Below, in pieces: positions 1 to 7,415 of a stretch of 38,285 bases of DNA; position 1 is the stretch's first letter; every line of letters begins with the position of its first letter. The stretch covers positions 1 to 38,285 of the forward strand of contig NZ_BASE01000020.1 in NCBI RefSeq assembly GCF_000813125.1. The letters run 5' to 3'. The notes under the pieces were generated by a model. That model worked only from the letters and a program-made list of their open reading frames with translations. It was not told the DNA's origin and made no database searches. Position numbers and translations under genes: made by a program. The stretch comes from Mesobacillus selenatarsenatis SF-1 (GTDB lineage: Bacteria; Bacillota; Bacilli; Bacillales; Cytobacillaceae).

Positions 1-170
1 ATGTTCGGACAAAACACTGGTTCCATCTCAAGATTTTGTCCGAAGTCGCTCCATGTTCGGACAAAACACTGGTTCCATCGCAAGATTTTGTCCGAAGTCG
101 CACCATGTTAGGACAAAACGCCGGCTCGCCTCATAAATTTGTCCGAAGTCACACGAGGTTAAGACAAAAC
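1..170. repeat. Tandem 52-bp hairpin repeat array (array 1)
   Basis: Three near-identical units start at 1, 53 and 105, and a degenerate fourth starts at 156. The first two differ at only a couple of bases. Each unit carries the inverted arms TTCGGACAAAA and TTTTGTCCGAA (4-14 and 34-44 in unit 1), so every unit can form an 11-bp hairpin. Arms of adjacent units can also pair across the 11-base junction. The window begins inside the array, so it may extend leftwards. The period is not a multiple of 3 and no gene covers it. Confidence 0.9.
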
Positions 171-264
171 ATCCATGGAATTTTTTCCATACCCTAATAT
201 AATCTTACGTTTATTCGAATTGTCTTTTAGAATAAGAGTTGGGGGAATACTGGAGGCATTTAAA

Positions 265-627
265 ATGATATATAAAAAAATAGCTGGGATCAGCATGTGG
301 CAGTTGAACAGGACTCTGAAAAAACTGGCTTTCGCAAGAATGGAGCTGGAAAAACAGATGCGGAAGGAATTGATTGTGGTCCTTCTAGAGCCTAAAAAAG
401 AGAACGTACTTGCGACTGCGGAAGAGAAGAAAGAAATCGAGCGAGCGGTTCAGGAATTAAGCGGGTTCGAGACGTTAAGGTTGTGTTTGCTGGAAGATTG
501 CAAGCCAGTGTACATGGAAAAAGTGAATACTAATGGTGTATCAAGATGGCTGGAAATCCCGGTCAAACCTTTGATTACATATGAATTTCTAAATGAAACA
601 CAGGAAAGTCAGGTAAAAATAGGATAG
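265..627 (+). CDS. Small protein of unknown function (120 aa)
   Basis: I do not recognise this protein. The reading frame is open from 175, but the start at 265 is preferred because GGAGG lies 8 bases upstream (252-256), whereas 175 has no ribosome site and sits at the edge of the repeat array. The product has a basic, helix-prone N-terminal half and an acidic EEKKEIE stretch near residue 55. It has no signal peptide, membrane segment or cysteine motif that suggests a function. It is followed closely by a strong terminator, so it is probably a single-gene transcript. Coding status rests on the good ribosome site and normal composition. Confidence 0.65.
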   Translation: MIYKKIAGISMWQLNRTLKKLAFARMELEKQMRKELIVVLLEPKKENVLATAEEKKEIERAVQELSGFETLRLCLLEDCKPVYMEKVNTNGVSRWLEIPVKPLITYEFLNETQESQVKIG

Positions 628-643
628 GCATGATCTGCGGAGA

Positions 644-671
644 AGAGGACCAATTAAGGTCCTCTTTTTTG
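644..671 (+). terminator. Rho-independent terminator
   Basis: GAGGACC and GGTCCTC form a 7-bp stem around AATTAA, followed by six T residues. It lies 17 bases after the stop codon of the preceding small gene. Confidence 0.9.
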
Positions 672-706
672 TCCGTGTAATTAGCACGATTTTTTTCTAT
701 ATAAAA

Positions 707-738
707 TGTCGGGGCTGACATGACGCTTGCGCTTTTCT
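707..738. repeat. Fragment of dispersed repeat (3' end)
   Basis: TGTCGGGGCTGA followed by GCTTGCGCTTTTCTA matches the 3' end of the complete element at 14120-14290, with a short difference in the middle. It lies between a terminator and the next gene, so it is an intergenic remnant. Confidence 0.75.
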
Positions 739-827
739 AAATGGGCTAGTATTTTTTTCGGTGTTTAATTGCACAAATGTCCCGGCCTGAATAGGATATA
801 GGGACACAAAAAAAGGAGGTTGTTACG

Positions 828-926
828 ATGTCTGAAGGATGCGGCTATGGTGGCGGTTTCGCCCTGCTTGTAGTATTGTTCATTCTTTTAATCATAATCG
901 GAGCGTCTTGGGGTTTCGGTTACTAA
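828..926 (+). CDS. YjcZ-family tiny transmembrane protein (32 aa)
   Basis: A 32-residue protein with a glycine-rich head (SEGCGYGGG), one hydrophobic segment at about residues 11-26 ([16 protein letters not shown]) and a short aromatic tail. This is the layout of the YjcZ/tiny-TM family of Bacillus, several members of which are linked to sporulation. AAGGAGG ends 8 bases before the ATG. A second member of the same family follows 36 bases later, a common tandem arrangement in Bacillaceae. The exact role is unknown; the family call is by pattern and composition. Confidence 0.88.
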   Translation: MSEGCGYGGGFALLVVLFILLIIIGASWGFGY

Positions 927-962
927 ATTTTGAATAAGTAAACTTCATTAGGAGGTTTTATC

Positions 963-1094
963 ATGTACGGATACAGCGGAGGCTGTGGATATGGCGGTTA
1001 CGGCGTAGGAGGAGCTGGATACGGCAGCGGTTTTGTTTTGATCGTTGTGCTGTTTATCCTCTTGATCATCGTCGGCTGCGCATGCTATCTCTAA
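963..1094 (+). CDS. YjcZ-family tiny transmembrane protein (43 aa)
   Basis: Paralogue of the upstream tiny gene. It has a longer Gly/Tyr-rich N-terminus ([14 protein letters not shown]), then a hydrophobic helix at about residues 24-38 ([15 protein letters not shown]), ending GCACYL. TAGGAGG lies 7 bases upstream of the ATG. The near-identical membrane segments ([11 protein letters not shown]) point to local duplication. A strong terminator 10 bases downstream closes this two-gene unit. Expected location is the membrane of the cell or forespore; the function is not established. Confidence 0.88.
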   Translation: MYGYSGGCGYGGYGVGGAGYGSGFVLIVVLFILLIIVGCACYL

Positions 1095-1103
1095 TAAAAA
1101 CAT

Positions 1104-1157
1104 GGAAAGAGGCTGTTACAAAGGGTCATGATGACTGTTGACAGCCTCTTTCCTTTT
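1104..1157 (+). terminator. Rho-independent terminator after the YjcZ pair
   Basis: A 13-bp perfect stem pairs GGAAAGAGGCTGT (1104-1116) with ACAGCCTCTTTCC (1141-1153) and is followed by TTTTG. The 24-base loop is long. Confidence 0.8.
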
Positions 1158-1346
1158 GTGCAGGGTTGAATCTAAGATTCGAGATTTTCCTAAGTGGTAC
1201 TCATTTTTTACAGCGAGCTAGTCAATTAGAACGATGATAAAAGAGTGAATTATTGTTATTTTTAAATAAATTAAAAATATTCCAAAAAAAGCGATTCTTT
1301 TTTTGTGCTTGTTCGTCTAACTGTCTGTAAAAAGGGGGGGAGAATT

Positions 1347-1874
1347 TTGAGCGATCACTACAGCATTCGTTTCCAGAAAGTTTACGAGGAATATAGTGAC
1401 AAGGTTTATGGCTATCTCCTGTTATTGACCGGTAAGAAGGAAGTCGCAGAGGATTTAACGCAGGAAACTTTTTTAAGAGTGTACAAGCATATTCATCAGT
1501 TTAACGGTGATTCGCAGATTTTCACATGGATCGTGAAAATCGCACGAAATGTTGCAATTGACCATTTAAGAAGAAGAAGACGGCTGCGTTTTTTTTCATT
1601 GGATAAGTACGTCATCGAATCCTGTCAGCCATCCCCGGTTGAAATCATCGTAAAAGGGGAGAAGACTTCACTCCTTTACAAAGGGATCAAATCACTGAAG
1701 CTGAACTACCAGGAGGTTTTAATTTTAAGGAAAATCAAAGAATTTTCGATTAAGGAAACCGCACTTATCCTTGGCTGGAGCGAAAGTAAAGTGAAAATCA
1801 CTACTTCCCGGGCAATGGCTGCCTTAAAAAAAGAGTTAAAGAGAAGAGGGGAAATCATTGAAGAAATCATTTGA
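1347..1874 (+). CDS. ECF-type RNA polymerase sigma factor (sigma-70 family)
   Basis: A 175-residue extracytoplasmic-function sigma factor. Region 2 covers about residues 5-80, with the conserved DLTQETFLRVY and FTWIVKIARNVAIDHLRR blocks. Region 4 covers about 115-165, with the helix-turn-helix FSIKETALILGWSESKVK. There is no region 3, as is normal for this class. The TTG start at 1347 is chosen because GGGGGGGAG lies just upstream; the frame runs open from a GTG at 1305 without a ribosome site. The gene overlaps the next one by 17 bases, the usual sigma/anti-sigma layout. A CGTC at about 1315 in the leader could be part of an autoregulated ECF -10 element, but no convincing -35 was found. Confidence 0.92.
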   Translation: MSDHYSIRFQKVYEEYSDKVYGYLLLLTGKKEVAEDLTQETFLRVYKHIHQFNGDSQIFTWIVKIARNVAIDHLRRRRRLRFFSLDKYVIESCQPSPVEIIVKGEKTSLLYKGIKSLKLNYQEVLILRKIKEFSIKETALILGWSESKVKITTSRAMAALKKELKRRGEIIEEII

Positions 1875-2475
1875 ACTTGAAGATAGCTTCAAAAGCCTTA
1901 GCCAAATTCCAAGATCGGAAATCCAAAAACGAAAAACTTATAATTCAATAGTCCAGACCGGAAGGCCGGATAGGCCGATTGGCTACATAGCAAGGAATTG
2001 GACCGGTAGTCTCCTGACAATTGTGATGATACTGGTTTGTGCAGCTTACCTTCTAACAGAAATCAAAAGTCCTTCCCAGGAAGGGCTAGCTGCTCTCAAT
2101 CCAGCAGAGTTATTTGCATCAAGCGAAATTGTCATTACCTATCTCACTAAATCTGACTCAGCAGAACAATTTAACCTCCACTCTAACCTGACAAGAAAAG
2201 GAGTTTCCATCATTGATGAACCAGGTTGGCTGGAGATAATGAACAGGACTGTCAATGGCCGAAACACTGTAAAGAATGCACCGAAGATGGAAAACGCCTT
2301 TGATTTATTATTAATCTATGAGGGCAGGAAACCTGACCAATGTAAATTATGGATTAATGAAGAAAATGTATATATCAAAAGAGTGAAAGAGCAACGCGTA
2401 TATAAAGTTGAAGCAAGTAAAGCAGCCAAGGTGATTGCCATGATTGAAGATATGGAAATGCAGGTTCAATTTTGA
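1858..2475 (+). CDS. Probable membrane anti-sigma factor for the upstream ECF sigma
   Basis: A 205-residue protein with a basic cytoplasmic N-terminus (1-47), one membrane segment at about 48-68 (WTGSLLTIVMILVCAAYLL) and an extracytoplasmic domain of about 135 residues. Position and topology point to an anti-sigma factor: it overlaps the sigma gene by 17 bases, starts at a TTG behind AGGGGA, and is a single-pass membrane protein. The common HxxxCxxC zinc anti-sigma motif is absent from the N-terminal part, so the family is not identified. The role is inferred from context; a sensor protein of another kind is possible. A terminator overlaps its last codons. Confidence 0.72.
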   Translation: MKKSFELEDSFKSLSQIPRSEIQKRKTYNSIVQTGRPDRPIGYIARNWTGSLLTIVMILVCAAYLLTEIKSPSQEGLAALNPAELFASSEIVITYLTKSDSAEQFNLHSNLTRKGVSIIDEPGWLEIMNRTVNGRNTVKNAPKMENAFDLLLIYEGRKPDQCKLWINEENVYIKRVKEQRVYKVEASKAAKVIAMIEDMEMQVQF

Positions 2476-2488
2476 ACCTGTTTTTTTA
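2461..2488 (+). terminator. Rho-independent terminator overlapping the anti-sigma stop codon
   Basis: CAGGTTCAA and TTGAACCTG form a 9-bp stem with a two-base loop, followed by seven T residues. The TGA stop at 2473-2475 lies in the 3' arm. Confidence 0.88.
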
Positions 2489-2540
2489 TTGTCTTGGAAA
2501 TTATTAATTTCGTTGTAGAAAACTATATAGTTTTCTTAAT

Positions 2541-2640
2541 ACAGCTCCAGTTCCTAGCCAGTTTTCATTCTTGAGAATGCTTCCTGGAGTATCTTGCGAG
2601 AAGCGTTAGCTTTGAGCAGCTCGAGTCCCTTGCGCTTTTT
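2541..2640. repeat. Degenerate copy of dispersed repeat
   Basis: It begins CAGCTCCAG..CCTAGCC and ends CTCGAG..CTTGCGCTTTTT, matching the two ends of the 14120-14290 element. The internal part is shorter and diverged, for example TTCTTGAGAATG in place of the element's central hairpin. Confidence 0.6.
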
Positions 2641-2680
2641 ATTCTGTAACTTTCACTGTTTTTAAAAAAATTTACAGAAT
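2641..2680. promoter_or_regulatory. Inverted repeat upstream of ABC importer, possible operator
   Basis: ATTCTGTAA (2641-2649) and TTACAGAAT (2672-2680) are perfect 9-bp inverted copies, with start positions 31 bases apart, close to three helical turns. The second copy ends 77 bases before the binding-protein start codon. No clear -35/-10 pair was found here, so the operator reading is speculative. Confidence 0.3.
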
Positions 2681-2757
2681 ATGTTTAGTCCGTGGAGAAG
2701 AGTGGTAAGAGTAGGTTTGTACTTATTAAGCAACTTGAATATACAGGAGGAAAAGAT

Positions 2758-4053
2758 ATGAAGAGGGGTCTAGCATTTATTATTGCAGTATTCATGCTAA
2801 TTGGCTTGCTGGCTGGTTGCTCTGGGGAGAACAAAGCAGAAGCTGATAAAACGAAAGACGGAAAAATAGTAGTTGATTTCTGGACATTCTGGGGTTCAGA
2901 GACACGCCGTCCGATCATAGAAAAAATCATCGATGATTATAACAGTTCCCAGGATAAGGTGTTTGTTAAACATACTTTCTTGCCATGGGGCGATATTTGG
3001 ACCAAGAACCTTGCTTCAGTGGCAGCTGGTAATCCTGCAGATGTCATTGTGAACGACATCAACACAGTTGCCCAGCGTGCTGAAAACAAGCAGGTAGAGG
3101 ACTTAAGCCAATATATAGATGATTCATTCAAGCAAAAATTCCACCCGCATTTATGGGACACTGTCGAGTATGACGGAAAGTCTTATGCTGTTCCTTTCAA
3201 TACAGACACCCGCCTTCTTTTCTACAATAAAACAGCATTCAAGGAAGCGGGACTTGATCCCGAGAAGCCGCCTGCAACCTGGGCGGAGCTAGAAGAGTAC
3301 GCAAAGAAGTTAGATGTTAAGAATGGCGATAACTATGAACGAGTTGGATTCTATCCTTTATGGGGAAGTGTCGGGGCATCCAGCTGGATGACAAACGCAG
3401 ATAGCGGAAAAGGTTTTATTGAGGATGGAGAGTTGACAATCAACACACCGAAAAAAGTTGAAGCCCTTAATTGGATTCTTGATTGGAAGGAACGCCTCGG
3501 TGAAAACACTGTACAAGCTTTCCAGGCAGAATTCGGAAGTGAACAGGCAAATCCATTCATTGCAGAAAAAGTTGCAATGTGGGTTGATGTGGGAACATTC
3601 TACACACAATTAAGAGACTACGGACAGGATGTTGATTTTGGCGTAGCACCAATCCCTGCAAACGAGGAAGGTTCAGGTAACTGGGCTGAAGGCGGCGGAT
3701 TCGTTGTTGAAATTCCGAAAGGTGCGAAACATCCAGAGGAAGCAATGGACTTTATCAAGTATCTGACAGATGTTGAGGCTCAGAAGTACTGGTCGGTTAA
3801 AAACTATGACAATGTAGCGAACATTGAAGCAGCTGAGGCAGCCCTCAATGAACTAGAAGGTCCAGATAAGATGGTCTACGAAGCTACTGTCAAAAATCTG
3901 AAGCAGACAAAGATGTTCCCGGTGCCAGTTGAGTACCCAGATTATCATAGCAGATTGAACCCGCATATTGATAATGCACTATTAGGTAAAACTTCTCCTG
4001 AAGAAGCATTGGAAGAAGCGGAAGAAGATATAGCGAAAATGAAAAAGGAATAA
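2758..4053 (+). CDS. ABC transporter sugar-binding lipoprotein (family 1 solute-binding protein)
   Basis: A 431-residue extracellular lipoprotein that captures the substrate of an ABC importer. The lipoprotein signal peptide ends in LAGC, with Cys21 the predicted lipidation site. The mature part has features of sugar-binding proteins: FWTFWGSE at the start of the domain, WAEGGGFVVEIPKGAKHPEEAMDFIKY-type C-lobe spacing, and a charged C-terminal helix. ATG 2758 is chosen because AGGAGG lies 7 bases upstream and it begins the signal peptide; the frame runs open from 2692. Two permease genes follow after a terminator-like hairpin and about 290 bases, an arrangement that usually gives more binding protein than permease. 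The substrate is not determinable here; oligosaccharide or alpha-glucoside is plausible. Confidence 0.9.
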   Translation: MKRGLAFIIAVFMLIGLLAGCSGENKAEADKTKDGKIVVDFWTFWGSETRRPIIEKIIDDYNSSQDKVFVKHTFLPWGDIWTKNLASVAAGNPADVIVNDINTVAQRAENKQVEDLSQYIDDSFKQKFHPHLWDTVEYDGKSYAVPFNTDTRLLFYNKTAFKEAGLDPEKPPATWAELEEYAKKLDVKNGDNYERVGFYPLWGSVGASSWMTNADSGKGFIEDGELTINTPKKVEALNWILDWKERLGENTVQAFQAEFGSEQANPFIAEKVAMWVDVGTFYTQLRDYGQDVDFGVAPIPANEEGSGNWAEGGGFVVEIPKGAKHPEEAMDFIKYLTDVEAQKYWSVKNYDNVANIEAAEAALNELEGPDKMVYEATVKNLKQTKMFPVPVEYPDYHSRLNPHIDNALLGKTSPEEALEEAEEDIAKMKKE

Positions 4054-4060
4054 TCAAAGA

Positions 4061-4092
4061 AAGAGAAGGCGCATTACGCCCTTCTCTTTTTA
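4061..4092 (+). terminator. Terminator or attenuator between binding protein and permeases
   Basis: AGAGAAGGCG pairs with CGCCCTTCTCT (one bulged base), followed by TTTTT. If read-through is partial, it would set the ratio of binding protein to permease. The rest of the gap (4093-4344) shows no clear promoter or other gene. Confidence 0.8.
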
Positions 4093-4344
4093 AAAATTTC
4101 TTAGGATTTAACGCCTGCAGTTTTCGAAATAATCGATTAAATAGGCTCCTTTCGTAAACTTTGTTGCTTTCATAATCAAAAGGTAAAAAACGGCTCCTGA
4201 GTTTTTACGATTATTAATTCATTCAATGTTTGGACGTCTCCTCGAAAAGGCCCCGAATCCAAAAGGAATGCGGTATGAGAATGAGTTCGAAAAGCAATGC
4301 GAAAACAGCCATTAAATAAAAGCAACAAGGGGGTTTAGGTAAGC

Positions 4345-5340
4345 ATGAAGTCTTCAGATACAACATTAGCACATACAAAAGGTGGATCTAAAGTTATGCA
4401 GGAACAGAAAGCGGCTGAGACTGTTGGCCGAACCAAAGGGCTCAGTAAGAAGGCGAAGGAAAATCTTGCTGGCTATTTGTTTATATCTCCCTGGATCATT
4501 GGGTTCCTTGGTTTGACTTTAGGTCCTTTGTTATTCAGTCTGGCTGCAAGTTTCACAGATTACAATATTACTTCAAAAATGAATTTCATTGGGTTGGAAA
4601 ATTATAAACGCATGTTTACGATGGACGATTTATTCCGCACTTCTCTTTTTAATACTATTTATTATGTTATTTTCTCGGTTCCATTGACGACTGCGGGAGC
4701 TATTTTACTAGCCGTTCTGTTGAATCAAAAGATCAAAGGAATGAAGTTTTTCCGGACAATCTATTATTTGCCGGCTGTTTTATCCGGTGTGGCAGTATAT
4801 TTTCTCTGGATGCAGCTTTTGAGTCCATCAACAGGGCTGGTCAACACGATGCTAGCCTGGATCGGGATTGACGGTCCGGCATGGCTGTTTGATCCTGAAT
4901 GGACAAAGCCGGCATTGCTATTGATGAAAATGTGGAGTGTAGGCGGGGGAATGCTTTTATACCTGGCAATCATGCAAGGGGTATCGGCTCAGATGTATGA
5001 AGCCGCAGATATTGAAGGGGCATCACCGTGGCAGAAGTTTTACCATATTACGCTGCCAATGATTTCACCAATCATCTTTTTTGATGTAATCACAAGTACG
5101 ATTGGTGCTTTTCAAATCTTCCAGGAAGCTTATGTAATGACTGAGAATGGAAGCGGCGGACCTGGAAACTCTCTGCTATTCTATAATTTGCATATGTGGA
5201 ACAATGCGTTTGAAGTGTTTGATATGGGTTATGCTTCAGCTATGGCCTGGCTTCTGTTTATCATCGTCATGATTTTGACTACGGTGAATATGAAGCTTGG
5301 AAAACGCTGGGTACATTACGAAGGGGGTGACAGCAAATGA
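4345..5340 (+). CDS. Sugar ABC transporter permease (MalF type)
   Basis: A 331-residue inner-membrane permease with about six membrane helices and a cytoplasmic N-terminal tail of about 40 residues. The ATPase-contact EAA loop is clear: EAADIEGA at about residue 219, followed 9-10 residues later by ITLP. The conserved GYLFISPWIIGF opening helix is typical of the MalF/UgpA group. ATG 4345 follows AAGGGGG at a rather long spacing; the in-frame ATG at 4396 is an alternative and would remove only the tail. It overlaps the next permease by 4 bases (ATGA). No ATPase is encoded here, so it probably uses a shared MsmX-type ATPase, as many Bacillus sugar importers do. Confidence 0.92.
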   Translation: MKSSDTTLAHTKGGSKVMQEQKAAETVGRTKGLSKKAKENLAGYLFISPWIIGFLGLTLGPLLFSLAASFTDYNITSKMNFIGLENYKRMFTMDDLFRTSLFNTIYYVIFSVPLTTAGAILLAVLLNQKIKGMKFFRTIYYLPAVLSGVAVYFLWMQLLSPSTGLVNTMLAWIGIDGPAWLFDPEWTKPALLLMKMWSVGGGMLLYLAIMQGVSAQMYEAADIEGASPWQKFYHITLPMISPIIFFDVITSTIGAFQIFQEAYVMTENGSGGPGNSLLFYNLHMWNNAFEVFDMGYASAMAWLLFIIVMILTTVNMKLGKRWVHYEGGDSK

Positions 5341-6206
5341 ATTCAACAACAGCGCCAAAATTTTACGAGACTAAAAAATTCAGAGAAAATGTAAGGCTCA
5401 CGTTTGTTACGTTGCTGCTTCTTGCCGGAAGTACGCTGATCTTAATGCCTTTATGGTGGATGATTTCAACTTCGTTGAAATCACCTGCAGAGATCGCACA
5501 GTACCCGCCGTCATTCTTTCCTGAAAAGTTAAACTTCAGTAACTATGTCGAGGCCTGGCAGACTGCGCCGTTTACACGCTGGGCCTTAAATACGCTCTTT
5601 CTGGCTACAGTCGGAACGATTGGCAGCGTGCTTGTCAATTCTCTGGTCGCATACGGCTTTGCGAAGATCAGGTTTAAGGGGAGGAACGCCCTTTTTGTGA
5701 TAGTGCTGTCAACTATGCTTATTCCAGGGTTTGTGACGATGGTTCCCCAATATATCTTGTTTTCAAAGCTGGGCTGGGTGAACACATATCTGCCGCTGCT
5801 CGTTCCGGCTTTTCTAGGGAGTGCTTTTTTCATATTCTTGCTTCGCCAATTCATGATGGGGATACCGAATGAACTTGTCGAGGCTGCTGTACTTGATGGT
5901 GCTGGCCATTTGCAAATCTGGTGGCATATTATGCTGCCGCTGACCAAACCGGCTTTGATTACAGTGGCAATCTTTACTTTTAATGGTGCATGGAACGACC
6001 TGTTAGGACCGCTGCTCTATATCAATGATGAAAGTATGTACACCTTGCAGATTGGATTGCAGACCTTCAAGGGCACGGTCCAGACACAATGGCATTATTT
6101 GATGGCAATGTCGGTTTCGGTCCTGCTGCCAGTAATTCTGCTTTTCTTCTTTTTCCAAAAATATTTTATTGAAGGCTCGAATATCTCATCGGGAACAAAA
6201 GGATAA
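5337..6206 (+). CDS. Sugar ABC transporter permease (MalG type)
   Basis: A 289-residue partner of the upstream permease, forming the heterodimeric membrane channel. The first helix is at about 20-42, followed by PLWWMISTSLKSPAEI, a MalG/AraQ hallmark. The EAA loop begins at about residue 182 (EAAVLDGAGHLQ) and is followed by IMLP. The C-terminus, FFFFQKYFIEGSNISSGTKG, is the usual MalG-type tail. The start overlaps the previous stop by 4 bases, indicating translational coupling, with GGGGGTGA just upstream. The unit closes with a bidirectional terminator. No ATPase, regulator or glycosidase gene is attached, so the substrate stays open. Confidence 0.93.
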   Translation: MNSTTAPKFYETKKFRENVRLTFVTLLLLAGSTLILMPLWWMISTSLKSPAEIAQYPPSFFPEKLNFSNYVEAWQTAPFTRWALNTLFLATVGTIGSVLVNSLVAYGFAKIRFKGRNALFVIVLSTMLIPGFVTMVPQYILFSKLGWVNTYLPLLVPAFLGSAFFIFLLRQFMMGIPNELVEAAVLDGAGHLQIWWHIMLPLTKPALITVAIFTFNGAWNDLLGPLLYINDESMYTLQIGLQTFKGTVQTQWHYLMAMSVSVLLPVILLFFFFQKYFIEGSNISSGTKG

Positions 6207-6209
6207 AAG

Positions 6210-6241
6210 AAAAAGGATGCTGACATTAAGCATCCTTTTTC
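6210..6241. terminator. Bidirectional terminator between convergent genes
   Basis: AAAAGGATGCT pairs with AGCATCCTTTT around GACATTA. A-rich on the left and T-rich on the right, it can serve both the permease gene and the minus-strand secreted-protein gene. Confidence 0.88.
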
Positions 6242-6249
6242 TGATCTTA

Positions 6250-6486
6250 TTAATTCATGACAGGGCAGGTTGTGAGCCATACGCCAGAGACACACGTCCT
6301 GTAACCATTATGATAGGCATACTTAGTGCATTGCCAGCATAGATACCCTTCTTGATTAACTGCCGATTTACCCCGGTAATCCTCTACTGGGCTTGCACTT
6401 CTATTTTGATTTTGTGAAGAAGAGGCAATGACAGAACCAGAGAAAACAAGCAATAATACAAAAGTCAACATGAACAGTTTTTGCAT
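6250..6486 (-). CDS. Small secreted four-cysteine protein of unknown function
   Basis: A 78-residue protein with a hydrophobic signal peptide (residues 1-21, ending VIA before SSSQ) and a mature region of about 57 residues containing four cysteines: a CxxC pair at 50/53, then Cys65 and Cys74. Two disulfides are likely after export, though CWQC could also be a thiol or metal site. AAGGGGG lies 7 bases upstream of the ATG. I do not recognise a family. It is convergent with the ABC importer genes and shares their terminator, so no operon partner gives a clue. Confidence 0.72.
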   Translation of the reverse strand: MQKLFMLTFVLLLVFSGSVIASSSQNQNRSASPVEDYRGKSAVNQEGYLCWQCTKYAYHNGYRTCVSGVWLTTCPVMN

Positions 6487-6649
6487 GATTCATCCCCCTT
6501 ATTTTTCATAAAACATTGTAATAGTAAACGTTGTAAAAAATTTACTATTTATAATAAAGTACGGAAAGGGAGATTGAATTAGAATAGGACAAAGTGTTTA
6601 TTCCCTAAAAGCCCACTTTCGAACTAGAAGAAGAACTGGAATTTTCCCA

Positions 6650-6677
6650 ATAAAAAAGCCCGATAAAAATCGGGCTA
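6650..6677 (-). terminator. Rho-independent terminator for the YkvA-like gene
   Basis: AGCCCGA/TCGGGCT stem with a run of T residues on the minus strand. The TAG stop of the gene lies in the stem. Confidence 0.85.
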
Positions 6678-7127
6678 ATTCAGGCTTTGCGTATCTTTTT
6701 CGAGTGGGATTTCTTCAATAATTGTATTGTTCGCTGAATGACTTTCTTTCCATATGCGGAATCTTTCAAGGTCAGCACTGATTTGTTTTAAAACAAAAGC
6801 GATTACGGCCGCGTCATCGACGATTCCGAGCCCAATGAGGAAATCTGGAATTAAATCGATGGGAGAAACGAAATAAATAATCGAAGCGATGATGGTCACG
6901 ATGGATTTTGTCGGGATTTTTCGGTATTCTCCTCGGCGCCAGGCACCAACTAAATCAAATAGCAGCTGCAGATTGTCCCAAATCTCCGCAAGTGACCCTT
7001 TATGATCATCCGCCTTTTTGCCGGCATCCTTCAATAAAACATCAGTTTTCTCAGGTTTCTTTATATATTCTTTTGCTTTGGATTCAAACTTTTTATACCC
7101 TTCTTCAAGTTTCTTTGTGCCTAACAT
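6675..7127 (-). CDS. YkvA family membrane protein (DUF1232)
   Basis: A 150-residue protein. The N-terminal half is charged and helical (KKLEEGYKKFESKAKEYIKK). The C-terminal half carries the DUF1232 signature IIASIIYFVSPIDLIPDF followed by GIVDDAAVIAFVLKQI, with a helical hairpin in or on the membrane. The biochemical function of the family is unknown. ATG 7127 is preferred because AGGAAGG sits 9 bases upstream; the in-frame GTG at 7136 would directly abut that site. It is transcribed alone, divergent from the trehalose operon. Confidence 0.88.
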   Translation of the reverse strand: MLGTKKLEEGYKKFESKAKEYIKKPEKTDVLLKDAGKKADDHKGSLAEIWDNLQLLFDLVGAWRRGEYRKIPTKSIVTIIASIIYFVSPIDLIPDFLIGLGIVDDAAVIAFVLKQISADLERFRIWKESHSANNTIIEEIPLEKDTQSLN

Positions 7128-7294
7128 TCCCAACACCCTTCCTGCAAAAGTTCCTTATCTTTTATTTTTACCCTATCACGGCTTTTAACAAAACATCTCT
7201 AGCAACTGGTAAATTTTTGCCCTGACAACCAACGCAAGTTAAACACTGTTTGAAATCAATAGTTTTGGGAATTTTAAAGGAGGATTAAAAATAG

Positions 7295-7323
7295 TTGACT
7301 ATTCATGTATATACAAGTAAAAT
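7295..7323 (+). promoter_or_regulatory. Predicted sigma-A promoter of the trehalose operon
   Basis: TTGACT at 7295-7300, a 17-base spacer, then TAAAAT at 7318-7323. A TreR-like box fills the spacer and a cre-like site starts on the last base of the -10, so both repressors would block this promoter. Confidence 0.75.
7304..7318. promoter_or_regulatory. TreR operator-like box 1
   Basis: CATGTATATACAAGT contains the palindrome TGTATATACA, matching the TTGTATATACAA operator type known for Bacillus TreR. It lies between the -35 and -10 hexamers. An identical copy lies 34 bases downstream. Confidence 0.82.
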
Positions 7324-7336
7324 GAAAACGTAAACA
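7323..7336. promoter_or_regulatory. cre-like site 1 (CcpA)
   Basis: TGAAAACGTAAACA fits the cre consensus TGWAANCGNTNWCA with one mismatch. It overlaps the predicted transcription start and fits catabolite repression. Confidence 0.6.
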
Positions 7337-7337
7337 A

Positions 7338-7352
7338 CATGTATATACAAGT
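7338..7352. promoter_or_regulatory. TreR operator-like box 2
   Basis: Identical 15-base copy of the box at 7304, about 10-20 bases downstream of the predicted transcription start. Centres are 34 bases apart, allowing cooperative or looped binding. Confidence 0.82.
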
Positions 7353-7387
7353 TTTTCGGGTTGATAGCAATCTTTTTTTATAGTTAA

Positions 7388-7401
7388 TGAAAACGTTAAC
7401 A
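7388..7401. promoter_or_regulatory. cre site 2 (CcpA), perfect match
   Basis: TGAAAACGTTAACA matches the cre consensus at every position. It lies in the leader immediately before the AGGAGG ribosome site of treP, so CcpA there could act as a roadblock. Confidence 0.8.
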
Positions 7402-7415
7402 GGAGGAGAGTAATT

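Noticed and set aside
1-170. Possible CRISPR array
   Set aside because: Units are nearly identical along their whole length with no variable spacers, and no cas genes are present. The same applies to array 2 and the 21-bp array.
7276-7284. AAAGGAGG upstream of the trehalose promoter as a gene start
   Set aside because: The only nearby ATG (7305) opens a six-codon frame and lies in the TreR-like box.
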